Below, piece by piece: positions 32,037 through 39,987 of a stretch of DNA of 46,195 nucleotides. Origin of the DNA: Prevotella sp. (GTDB lineage: Bacteria > Bacteroidota > Bacteroidia > Bacteroidales > Bacteroidaceae); assembly GCA_017455495.1 (NCBI GenBank), contig JAFTAR010000181.1, forward strand, positions 1-46,195, written 5' to 3'. Every line of letters begins with the position of its first letter. The first letter of the stretch is position 1. The position numbers and the translations under genes were made by a program. The notes beneath the pieces are model-generated. The model had not been told where the DNA came from. It ran no database searches and was given only the letters and a program-made list of their open reading frames with translations.

Positions 32037-34403
32037 TTACTTCACCATAACCTTCTTGCCGTTCACGATGTAGAGGCCACGTGCGGGCTGTGCTACGCGC
32101 TGTCCGCTCAGGTTGAAGAAGATGTTGCCATTAGTCATCTCTCCATTATTCTGCGTAGCGCTGATGCCAGTGGTGGTGTCCTCACCGAATATCATAGCCA
32201 AGCTGCGAGCGCCAGAAGCAGGAGCTTCATCAAGGTGCAGATATGCTTTGTCAACTGCCACTTTACCCTCGCTAATCTGATGGAACAGGCCATCAGCTCC
32301 AAGAATGTAATCGTATGAATCGCCTGAGAATTCTGTTGTGCCGTCTCCTGCAACAAGCAGGTTTGTTTCAGGTGCAGTGGCAGAAGCAACAACGGGAACT
32401 GTATACTCAGTACCGCGATTACCTACGAGCACAAGAGGTGTGCCAGCAGGAACAGCGGCAGTAACTTCCTCCATCGTCACTCCAGTAGAAGTTGCACCTG
32501 TGGCAACGTATGCCTTCAGACCGTCAACGCTGGTAAAGTCAAGAGCCTTTGTGGTAACATAGGTGGTCTTGGCGTAGGATGGTGTGATTGTAACAGGAGT
32601 AGTAAAGCTGACTTTACGAATACGAAGCATTTTGGCATCACTTGATGAGACTTCTGCACCTGTAATTTCTACGCTTCCAGCATTAACACTAAATGATTCT
32701 GTCTGATAGCTGTTGTTAGCGGTTGAACTCTTTGAGCCTTTAGAACCATTAACAACTACAGTACGAGCTGCATTATTACCTGTATTAGCATACTCTATGG
32801 TCACAATGCCAGCAACAGTAGTATTGAACTGGATTTTGTTACCCTGCAGGAACTTTGAGCTGTTTGCATTACGCCAAACATACTGGCAGTTTATGAGAAG
32901 TGCCTGAGCGTCAAATGTTGAAGGCACTGTCAGAGTGTAGCCATAAGCAGGGATATTTGCCATAACAACATCTTCGTTAAGAATAGGTTCTTTAAGAAGA
33001 ATCTCACCACTAGTAATAGTGCTCCAATCCCAAACGGCATCTCCTGTCACATCGGTTTGGGCAAGGAGAGTTACCTTGTTAAATGTAGCTGTTGCCACTT
33101 CACTGTCAATGCATCCGTCCTTGGTAGCCTTAGCTTGAACTGTCGTGGTCTCGGTGATGGTAAAGGCAGCTATGTAGTTGGTCCATGTTTCACCATTGTC
33201 AGTAGAATACTGAATGGCAGCTTCCTCTGTCTCACATGCCAGCGTCACATCCTGAGAACCGTCAAAATAAGCTCCGTTAGGATTAATTGTCGGGGTTGCC
33301 ACCTGCTCCTTAACATCAATGGTCTGTACTGCTGATGTAGCATTAGTACCAATGCCATTAGAAGCAACAGCATAGAAAGTATAAGTACCAGCAGTGGCTG
33401 TTGAAGGCGAGAATGTCTCACCAGTGCCAACCTCTGCGTCTGTACCGTCATACCATGTAATAATAGGAGTGGGGTTACCCGTAGCAGTTGCAGTCAGCGT
33501 GACCTCCGTTCCAACAGCAACAGCTCCTGTGGGTGCACCTGAAACAGAGACTGTAGGAGCCTCAGCAGCAGAAATTGAAATTTCAACGACATCGGAAGTA
33601 ACAGAGCCATTGTCATCAGTAATCACAACATAATAGAAGCCTGCCTCAGTAGGAGTATAAGAAGCAGCAGTTGCACCACTTATTTCATGATCGGCATCTA
33701 CCACCGCTACATTTTCTGTATTCTTATACCACTGATACGTAATAGTTCCCGTACCAGAAGCTTCTACAGTAAGAGGATTTATCGCAGCTCCTGTTACATA
33801 GCTTGCGCCAACTGGCTGAGTGGTGATTGTGGGAGCTGCAGGAGCAGGGCGGACGATAGCGAAGTCTTTAAAATAGGTACTATTGCCAGTTGCTCTCCAA
33901 ATATAAAAAGTAGTTTCTCCACACAATCCATCACCTGTAGCAACAGTGTAATTAACATTAACATATTCCTTTGACGATGACACACCTACAAGAGAGCATG
34001 TTGGTGCACTATTAGGACGAGATGCAGATGTAGTAACCCAAATTCCACGGCCATTACTTTCACCAGAGCCATTTGTTAATGCATTTACCGAAATGATGTC
34101 ACCAGCAACCAAAGCTTGTTCGAGGACGACTTTAAATCCTTGTTTGCTACCAACTGAAGCGAAAGCATATGCATTACTCTGTTTAGAAATAAAGGTCTTA
34201 CTACTATTCTCACCATTAGATGCATAAAAAGCACCTCCACTAATAGAAGCATAAGTTGAAGTAATTTCCGTATCACCTCCACTGAAATTTTGATTACTTG
34301 ACAGAGTCTGCAATGGAGAAGCTGAAAAGATTGCTATATCTTCTGCCCACGCCCCTCCGCACACACACAGTAGTAGCGTCAATAAAGTAAATAATTTTTT
34401 CAT
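32037..34403 (-). CDS. Large secreted multi-domain protein, copy 2 (Ig-like and chitobiase-C-like)
   Basis: A 788-residue protein with signal peptide MKKLFTLLTLLLCVCGGAWA. After an unassigned N-terminal part come two Ig-like modules (PTITTQPVGASYVTGA and PTVSVSGAPTGAVAVG, roughly residues 190-365). A chitobiase/hexosaminidase C-terminal-type beta-sandwich follows (NGAYFDGSQDVTLACETE, AIQYSTDNGETW, about 370-445). The last 170 residues match the secreted protein at 28109-31198, ending NLSGQRVAQPARGLYIVNGK. The domain set suggests surface attachment or binding to polysaccharide. No active-site motif is seen. The MKKTYI peptide gene follows on the same strand. It has its own promoter. Confidence 0.85.
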   Translation of the reverse strand: MKKLFTLLTLLLCVCGGAWAEDIAIFSASPLQTLSSNQNFSGGDTEITSTYASISGGAFYASNGENSSKTFISKQSNAYAFASVGSKQGFKVVLEQALVAGDIISVNALTNGSGESNGRGIWVTTSASRPNSAPTCSLVGVSSSKEYVNVNYTVATGDGLCGETTFYIWRATGNSTYFKDFAIVRPAPAAPTITTQPVGASYVTGAAINPLTVEASGTGTITYQWYKNTENVAVVDADHEISGATAASYTPTEAGFYYVVITDDNGSVTSDVVEISISAAEAPTVSVSGAPTGAVAVGTEVTLTATATGNPTPIITWYDGTDAEVGTGETFSPSTATAGTYTFYAVASNGIGTNATSAVQTIDVKEQVATPTINPNGAYFDGSQDVTLACETEEAAIQYSTDNGETWTNYIAAFTITETTTVQAKATKDGCIDSEVATATFNKVTLLAQTDVTGDAVWDWSTITSGEILLKEPILNEDVVMANIPAYGYTLTVPSTFDAQALLINCQYVWRNANSSKFLQGNKIQFNTTVAGIVTIEYANTGNNAARTVVVNGSKGSKSSTANNSYQTESFSVNAGSVEITGAEVSSSDAKMLRIRKVSFTTPVTITPSYAKTTYVTTKALDFTSVDGLKAYVATGATSTGVTMEEVTAAVPAGTPLVLVGNRGTEYTVPVVASATAPETNLLVAGDGTTEFSGDSYDYILGADGLFHQISEGKVAVDKAYLHLDEAPASGARSLAMIFGEDTTTGISATQNNGEMTNGNIFFNLSGQRVAQPARGLYIVNGKKVMVK
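32069..32189. repeat. Nearly identical 121-bp 3' segment, copy B
   Basis: Counterpart of 28141-28261, three differences in 121 bp, in the same orientation 3928 bp away. Confidence 0.85.
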
Positions 34404-34446
34404 GTTGTTAGTTTTTTGGTTAATAATTGTTAGCTATACTAAAATG

Positions 34447-34477
34447 CAAAATTAAGAATAAAAACGGAACCTACCAA
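34447..34477 (-). promoter_or_regulatory. Promoter of secreted protein copy 2, TTG-N20-TAATTTTG
   Basis: Minus-strand TTG at 34477-34475 and TAATTTTG at 34454-34447, 43 bp before the ATG. Confidence 0.6.
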
Positions 34478-34573
34478 GAAAAAATGCAACTTTCTTTTAC
34501 ACTAAAGCAAAAAAACTGCTTCACCAATTGGGACAAATGCCTTTTCACTAATTGAGATAAATAGCACCCACAA

Positions 34574-34722
34574 ATTATCCCAAATCGGTCATTAGAAGTT
34601 ATAAGGAAACAAATTACCATAATTACCATAATTTTATCCACAAATTTGAATAATTACAATAATTAGTGGGACAGATTATGCGCATTATGACAATTCGTTT
34701 CTAAAGACCAATTTGGGATTAT
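34574..34722. repeat. MITE-like element bounded by 24-bp inverted repeats
   Basis: 34574-34597 (starting ATTATCCCAAATCGGTC) and 34699-34722 (ending CCAATTTGGGATTAT) are inverted repeats with three mismatches in 24 bp. The 101 bp between them is AT-rich and non-coding, with repeated ATTACCATAATT. It lies next to a gene fragment, which fits a small transposable element or a remnant of one. No target duplication was identified. Confidence 0.55.
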
Positions 34723-34731
34723 GATAAATAT

Positions 34732-34959
34732 TTACATGTCTTCCAAAGAGAGGGAGCGAAGCGAAAGTGCATAATCGCCAAAGGCTGCGGGGGTACCACC
34801 GGTAATCATATATAGGCACAACAAGTCATCGTTCTTATAGCCATGGCAGTGGTCGCTGAATATTTGCTTTATCACACTGACAGAGAAAGGCTTCAACGAC
34901 AGTTTCGAGGTAGAACGGCCATAGAGCGGTTCGTTCTTGTCCCCGAAGATACGCTTCAT
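34732..34959 (-). pseudogene. Fragment of a fourth ATPase (ATPase_2 type)
   Basis: The 75-residue frame MKRIFGDKNEPLYGRSTSKL-SLKPFSVSVIKQIF ... DDLLCLYMITGGTP matches the middle part of ATPase_2/DUF234-type ATPases (sensor and lid region) as I remember the family. The frame stays open upstream to about 35001 and reads SWQKNIQSL before the Met, also family-like. Walker A and B are missing and the sequence after GGTP is unrelated. It is therefore a remnant, not a functional gene. The MITE-like repeat lies just downstream and the PL9 gene truncates or replaces its upstream part. The initiating Met is internal. Confidence 0.7.
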
Positions 34960-35001
34960 TAGCGATTGTATGTTCTTTTGCCAGGACGCAAAAAAACCGC
35001 T

Positions 35002-37245
35002 TCACTGTCTCTGGACCTTCACCGCCACGGTATTGCCACCGCGGAGACGGGCCTGCACGGCATAGATGCCGGCGGGCAGGGAGGAGAGGCTGCAGAACTG
35101 CGAGAGAGCAGAGAAAGCCACTTGCTGTCCGGCGGCGTTGTAGACGCTGATGGCCTGCACGTCGCCATAGACGATGATGCCCTGGGCGGTGAGGCTGAAG
35201 GCGGGCTGCTCGCGGAGCAGACTGATGCCCTCAGTGGAGCCGCCGACAGGCTGGCAACCGGTTATGGTTAGGTCGGTGAGGTAGACATCGTTGGAGCCAG
35301 TGCTGGAGATGCGCACTACGACAGGCTCTGCCGTCACGGGCAGACCATAGCAGGTGAAGTCAAGGGTGTGTATGCGCTGGTCGAAGTCGTAGGACTCGCC
35401 GTCGGTCCAGCTGCTGTCAGAGGGCCGCCGCCACTGCACCTTCACGCTGCTGTTCTTGCCGCCGCCATAGAGCATGGAGCGCAGCACCATGAGGCTGGGC
35501 AGTGTGAACTCTATATAGCCTGTTGACTTTGCCAGCATCAGGGCTCCGCGCGTGCCGCCGCCATAGAGACTGCCTATCTTCGTGGGGTATGTGCCGCTCT
35601 TGCCGTAGTAGTCGGGCAAGAGCTTGTTGCCGGAGGCCTGACTGGTGACATACTGTGCCGTGCTGTCAGACAGCGTGGCGCTCTGGAACAGCTCGTCGTC
35701 AACAAGCGGCAGCGGCCGGTACCACTGGCCGTCAACCTCCATAGCCTCGTCGGTGGCGAAGAGAGTGCCGTCGTTTACGGGTAGCGTCTGCAGGTTGTAG
35801 GCAGGGCGCTCCCATCCGGCTTCGTAGGCGCCGTAGTCGGGTGCTGCACCATAGAAAGGCAGGGTTATGGTGGTGGAATAGTCGTCGAGCCACTGTCCGG
35901 CAAGGCGGTAGGAGTCCTGGAACACATCGCTGCAGTACAGGTCCTGTATAGGCGTGCCGCGGTCTTCAAAGATGCAGCCAGCCTTGGGACGTGCGAAGTG
36001 GAGGGGCAGCTCGCCATTTGGCTGGCGGGCGCTGAGGGCGGTCTCAAGGCTGATGTCCTCGAACTGGTCGTCGTAGTCGGGCCAGTCCTTGGCGCTGATA
36101 CGCTTGTATTCCTGCCCGGTGGCGGGGTTGGTGCCCTTGCCCATGTTGTACTGCGGAGAGACGCCAAGCAGGTCCTGCCAGCTGGTGAACTCCGAGTCGG
36201 GCCACATGTCGCCGAAGCGGTGGTTGGCCTCGCCCGGACGGAAGCCGAGGCAGTTGCGCAGGTGGAACACGGTGTTGCCGAGCATGTCCACATCGCAGTT
36301 GAAGCGGAAATTCACCTGCTTGTTGGCAAAGGCCGTGCAGTTTATTATCCAGTTGCCCTCGTTATGGTTGTTCTGGTCGAAGCCGTGATAGAGGTTATAG
36401 GCCGCTACGCAGTTGGTGAATATATGTGCTCCGTAGCTGCCTCCGCCCTGCTTGTTGCCGCCCTGCTTGAAGCCGTTGCCGTTCACTCCTACGCTGCCGT
36501 CCTCAAGGTATCCGTTCCAGATGGCCCAGCAGTTGTCAATGAGACAGGGATAGGCGGCATAGTAAAGGTCCCAGCCGTCGTCGCTGTTGCCCCAGCAGCG
36601 GTCGCCGTGCCACTCGTTGCCCGGCCCAGGGTAGAGCTTGTTGGCGAAGCCGTCGGCATTGCCGCCATGCGACTGCACGTCATAATTATAATATGAGTCG
36701 CAGTTGATGATCTGGTTGTAGCGGCAATATAGGAATTTGCGGTTTCTTATGTTGTTGCCGTTGCCGTCCTTGTCGAATCCGAGCTGCAGACCCGTGTCAC
36801 CGTTGCGGTAGAAGTTACAGCGCTCTATGACGCAGTAGGAGGCTTCGAGCTTCATGCCATTGTCGGCAGCGTGGGTGAAGTCTATGTCGCGCCAGTACCA
36901 GTAGTCGGCACAGGGATTCATCAGCACGCCGCGGAACTGTCCGGCAGCGTCGTCGCCGGTATGGGGCTGGTTCTTGAAGTCGAGCACGGCGCGCCCCTCA
37001 CCGTAGCCGAAGACGCAGATGCGGTGAGTGCGGGTGCCGCTGTGGCGCACGTTGATGATGTCGCTGATGTTATCGTAGACACCGGCCTGCACCCAGAGGG
37101 TGTCGCCTGCCAGCAGACTTTCAATGGCAGCCTTCGGGTCGTCGCCAGGGTGGATGTAGAGCTGGCGAGCGGGCGCTCCTACGGGGCTAAAGAATAAAGA
37201 ACAAAGAACAAAGAATAAACCTATCGATGGTGCTCGCATAATCAT
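35002..37245 (-). CDS. Secreted PL9 pectate lyase
   Basis: A 747-residue extracellular enzyme that should cleave polygalacturonan by beta-elimination. A signal-like start (GLFFVLCSLFFSP) is followed by a right-handed beta-helix. NADGFANK (196-203) contains the probable catalytic Lys203, and NSDDGWD (about 220-226) the calcium-binding aspartates, both PL9 signatures. HAADNGMKLEASY and NNHNEGNWIINCTAF are coils of the helix. A C-terminal region (about 560-690) is beta-rich, and the last 60 residues (ISVYNAAGQQV ... LPAGIYAVQARL) resemble the type IX sorting domain. The signal core is encoded by a TTCTTTG tandem repeat. An alternative start lies two codons later. It follows the CE8 gene by 178 bp and may be co-transcribed. 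Confidence 0.92.
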   Translation of the reverse strand: MIMRAPSIGLFFVLCSLFFSPVGAPARQLYIHPGDDPKAAIESLLAGDTLWVQAGVYDNISDIINVRHSGTRTHRICVFGYGEGRAVLDFKNQPHTGDDAAGQFRGVLMNPCADYWYWRDIDFTHAADNGMKLEASYCVIERCNFYRNGDTGLQLGFDKDGNGNNIRNRKFLYCRYNQIINCDSYYNYDVQSHGGNADGFANKLYPGPGNEWHGDRCWGNSDDGWDLYYAAYPCLIDNCWAIWNGYLEDGSVGVNGNGFKQGGNKQGGGSYGAHIFTNCVAAYNLYHGFDQNNHNEGNWIINCTAFANKQVNFRFNCDVDMLGNTVFHLRNCLGFRPGEANHRFGDMWPDSEFTSWQDLLGVSPQYNMGKGTNPATGQEYKRISAKDWPDYDDQFEDISLETALSARQPNGELPLHFARPKAGCIFEDRGTPIQDLYCSDVFQDSYRLAGQWLDDYSTTITLPFYGAAPDYGAYEAGWERPAYNLQTLPVNDGTLFATDEAMEVDGQWYRPLPLVDDELFQSATLSDSTAQYVTSQASGNKLLPDYYGKSGTYPTKIGSLYGGGTRGALMLAKSTGYIEFTLPSLMVLRSMLYGGGKNSSVKVQWRRPSDSSWTDGESYDFDQRIHTLDFTCYGLPVTAEPVVVRISSTGSNDVYLTDLTITGCQPVGGSTEGISLLREQPAFSLTAQGIIVYGDVQAISVYNAAGQQVAFSALSQFCSLSSLPAGIYAVQARLRGGNTVAVKVQRQ

Positions 37246-37265
37246 TATTTTCTTAAGTAACCACT

Positions 37266-37273
37266 CAAAATTA
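37266..37273 (-). promoter_or_regulatory. Possible -7 box TAATTTTG before the PL9 gene
   Basis: On the minus strand TAATTTTG lies about 20 bp before the ATG. No TTG occurs at the right distance. The surrounding 37246-37423 gap has ATTCGTG/CATGAATT repeats. Confidence 0.3.
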
Positions 37274-37423
37274 ATTACACATAATCATTTATGAATAATT
37301 TATGTTCAATTCACGGTAATTCATGTTAAAAACTAAACACGAATTATCACGAATTACACATGAATTTCTCATGAATTGATTAAACCATTTATGTTCATCT
37401 ACTTACTATTCATTATAAACTAT

Positions 37424-39718
37424 TCACTTCCTCACCTCCTGCCCTTGGGCGTTGAAGCGCATGCCATCCTTCTCTATGACGAGACGGCCGCCAAGCATGT
37501 ATTTACGGAGGGACGAGCCGGCGGGTAAACAGCTTACCACGGTGATGCCGGTGGTACTAACGGCGGCAGTGGGAGTGCCGAAGCCGCCCATCATGTTGGC
37601 TGCCCTCACGGTGTAGCCGTCGGTGGGAGAGCCGCTGAGAGAGAAGGTTGTCTCTGTGCCGTTCACAATGGCTACGAACTCGCCATTGCGCTCAATGAGG
37701 AAGGCCTTGGCTGTAGCGTCGGCCTGCCAGGAAAGAGTGGTGCCCTCAAGGCGGCATTCGCTGACGGCTACCTGGCGGCAGTCCTCGTCGGGTGTCCAGT
37801 CGGGATAGACATTGTGCAGCTGGAAGCGCTCTGTCTGGTCTGCCTGGAGTATTGTCTCATACTGCTGGCTGTCGGAGGCGGTGAAGGTGAGGATGTTTGT
37901 GGTGGGCGAGACGCAGTTGCCCTGCTCGTCCATAGTGTTGTACTCGTAGAACTGCATGTAGTGGCTGTCGCTGCTGCTCTGTATGCCCTTTGTGCCCACC
38001 CGCAGGGAGTAGTCAATGTCGCGCACCACGGCATAGCCGTCGGTAGCCTTGCCGCTGGTCTGGTCGTTGCCTAAGCGATGGCAGGCATCAGCGGTTAGCA
38101 CGGTGTTGAGGAATGCGGCCTTTGGCCAGCCGCGCCAGCCGCGTCCGAAGTCCCATGTCTTTGACTTGCAGTCCACATGGCAGTCCATGAAGATATACCC
38201 GTGGCCTCCGGGAGCGTTGAAGTCCTCGGCAATGGTATAGGGAGCGGCAATGTGGGTATCGCCCTTATAGTCGCCCTGTGTGGGCTGGCGGTTCACGCAT
38301 ACCAGGTCGCAGCGGTTGAAGAACACGTCACCCCGCCCGCATATATAGTCTACGGTGCCTTCGAAATGGGAGTCCTCAAAGTAGAGCTGGCCAAAGTCGG
38401 TGTTGGAATAGTAGGTGTCCTGCCGGGATACGAGGCTCATGTTCTTGCCTATGGTATGGTGGCCCTTGTCCATGAGGGCGGCAGCCTGACCGTCGTTGCC
38501 GCCATAGGCGAAGTTGTTCTGAAGGGTGAAATCCTGCAGGTAGGTGCCCGTACCGTTGATGACGATGGGCGAAGTGCGGCTCACGCTGGCCATTGTGGGC
38601 TGTATGTGCACGTTGACGCCATTGGTGCTCTGTCCGATGAGCGACACGTTGTCAGCCACTATGGTATCGCGTCCGTATGGGTCGGCTCCCGACTCAGGGT
38701 TCTTGTAAGTGCCATAGTCGTAGTCGCCGTTCTTCATGAAGATGAAATGGCGGGGGTTGCCGGCGGCAAGACCGTTGACCGCAGTGATGGCGGCGCGGAG
38801 CTCGTCAATGTTGCTCACGATGATGTAGTCGTTGACAAGGAGGCTCTCTCTGGTTACGTAGGTGGCGGTAAGGGCCGTGTTGCCCTTTATATTGAAGGTA
38901 TAGGCGGCAGCCGCTGACAGCGTCTTGCCTGTCTCCGTGCGCCAGCCGGTGAAGATGTAGCCGTCGGCAGGCTGCTGGGTGACAGTGACCTGCTGTCCGC
39001 TCTGGTAGGCGGGACCGGCGGGACTTGCCGAGACTGTGCCAGCGCCCTCAGGACTCACGCTTAGGGTGAGGGTGTAGGTGAGGGGCTGCCCCACGGTACC
39101 GTAGAGGGTGCCCTCTATTACGATGTCGCCAAGGGAGAGGCCCTTGTCGGCAGCTACGTCGAAGTTGTATATGTTTATGCAGAGGCCAAACTGCTGCTCG
39201 CTGGCCTGTGTGCCGCTGAGGTCGTAGCTGTAGGCCGACACGGCAGCAGCCCCCGAGCCTGCACCACGGTTGGGACGGACTCCGGAAGCAAGGGGAGTGG
39301 CGCTGTCATCGCAGAGCCAGGAGGCATCGAAGTTGCCCTTGTCTGTCTTCCAGCGGAAAGCCTTGAAGCTGATAGCCGTAGGAGTGAAGGCGATGCCGTC
39401 CTTAAGGGTCACGAGGAAGCGCACAGCATTAGCATCGGTGGCGCTGCTGGTCTTGGACTTCACTGGGAACATGGTCTGGGTGATACTTTCCACCTCGGAG
39501 GTCTTGGCAACAGGTGTGCCAAGGCCGGAACCTACGGCAATCTCTGTTTTCTCAAAGAACTGACTTGCTGTTTCTGGAACAAAGGCGGGCTGCTCGGTAG
39601 CAGTGCCGCTGTCAAGGATCCAACGAATGGCGGCAGCGGTGTTACCGGCCGTCTGTGCCCTGGATGCCATGATGGCCGTCATAGCCACCACGGCGAAGAG
39701 AAAGATTCTTCGCACCAT
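37424..39718 (-). CDS. Secreted CE8 pectin methylesterase
   Basis: A 764-residue exported protein that should remove methyl esters from homogalacturonan, exposing it to PL9 and GH28 enzymes. Signal peptide ends near residue 21 (ASRAQ). Residues 25-205 are unassigned beta-rich sequence. Residues 215-290 hold an InlB/Bacteroides-type repeat (ADGYIFTGWRTETGKTL). The CE8 beta-helix, about 297-620, has QAAALMDKGHH (411-421), SRQDTYYSN (Asp434), GTVDYICGRGD (Asp457) and GRGW (Arg526), the expected catalytic Asp-Asp-Arg set. The C-terminus ends in a short beta-rich tail (GGRLVIEKDGMRFNAQGQEV), Prevotella-like. It has its own promoter and reads toward the PL9 gene. Confidence 0.93.
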   Translation of the reverse strand: MVRRIFLFAVVAMTAIMASRAQTAGNTAAAIRWILDSGTATEQPAFVPETASQFFEKTEIAVGSGLGTPVAKTSEVESITQTMFPVKSKTSSATDANAVRFLVTLKDGIAFTPTAISFKAFRWKTDKGNFDASWLCDDSATPLASGVRPNRGAGSGAAAVSAYSYDLSGTQASEQQFGLCINIYNFDVAADKGLSLGDIVIEGTLYGTVGQPLTYTLTLSVSPEGAGTVSASPAGPAYQSGQQVTVTQQPADGYIFTGWRTETGKTLSAAAAYTFNIKGNTALTATYVTRESLLVNDYIIVSNIDELRAAITAVNGLAAGNPRHFIFMKNGDYDYGTYKNPESGADPYGRDTIVADNVSLIGQSTNGVNVHIQPTMASVSRTSPIVINGTGTYLQDFTLQNNFAYGGNDGQAAALMDKGHHTIGKNMSLVSRQDTYYSNTDFGQLYFEDSHFEGTVDYICGRGDVFFNRCDLVCVNRQPTQGDYKGDTHIAAPYTIAEDFNAPGGHGYIFMDCHVDCKSKTWDFGRGWRGWPKAAFLNTVLTADACHRLGNDQTSGKATDGYAVVRDIDYSLRVGTKGIQSSSDSHYMQFYEYNTMDEQGNCVSPTTNILTFTASDSQQYETILQADQTERFQLHNVYPDWTPDEDCRQVAVSECRLEGTTLSWQADATAKAFLIERNGEFVAIVNGTETTFSLSGSPTDGYTVRAANMMGGFGTPTAAVSTTGITVVSCLPAGSSLRKYMLGGRLVIEKDGMRFNAQGQEVRK

Positions 39719-39775
39719 ATTATATATTAATAATGTGTAGTTGACCTCTTAGTTAGTTATGTTCTTTGGACGTTG

Positions 39776-39807
39776 CAAAGATATAACTTTATATTTTACG
39801 CGCCAAA
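39776..39807 (-). promoter_or_regulatory. CE8 gene promoter, TTTG-N20-TATCTTTG
   Basis: Minus-strand TTTG at 39807-39804 and TATCTTTG at 39783-39776, 57 bp before the ATG. It is divergent from the vWA gene, and I found no clear -33/-7 pair for the latter. Confidence 0.75.
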
Positions 39808-39987
39808 AGATTTTGCCGTTTTTTTCTGGGCTGCAGCTGTCTACCTGCACTATGCTGCTAAGAAACGTTAAAAAACAGCGGCTTGGTGCAAGATTTCACT
39901 ACGGCGGCAGTTTTAAAGACAGAGAAACGACATTAACACAGTAAGCTGTTTAGAAAACAGAGTAACAAAATAACACATTAATTGATT

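Noticed and set aside
32037-34403. The second large secreted protein as a chitobiase or hexosaminidase
   Set aside because: Only a non-catalytic chitobiase-C-like sandwich is visible, with no glycosidase active-site motif.
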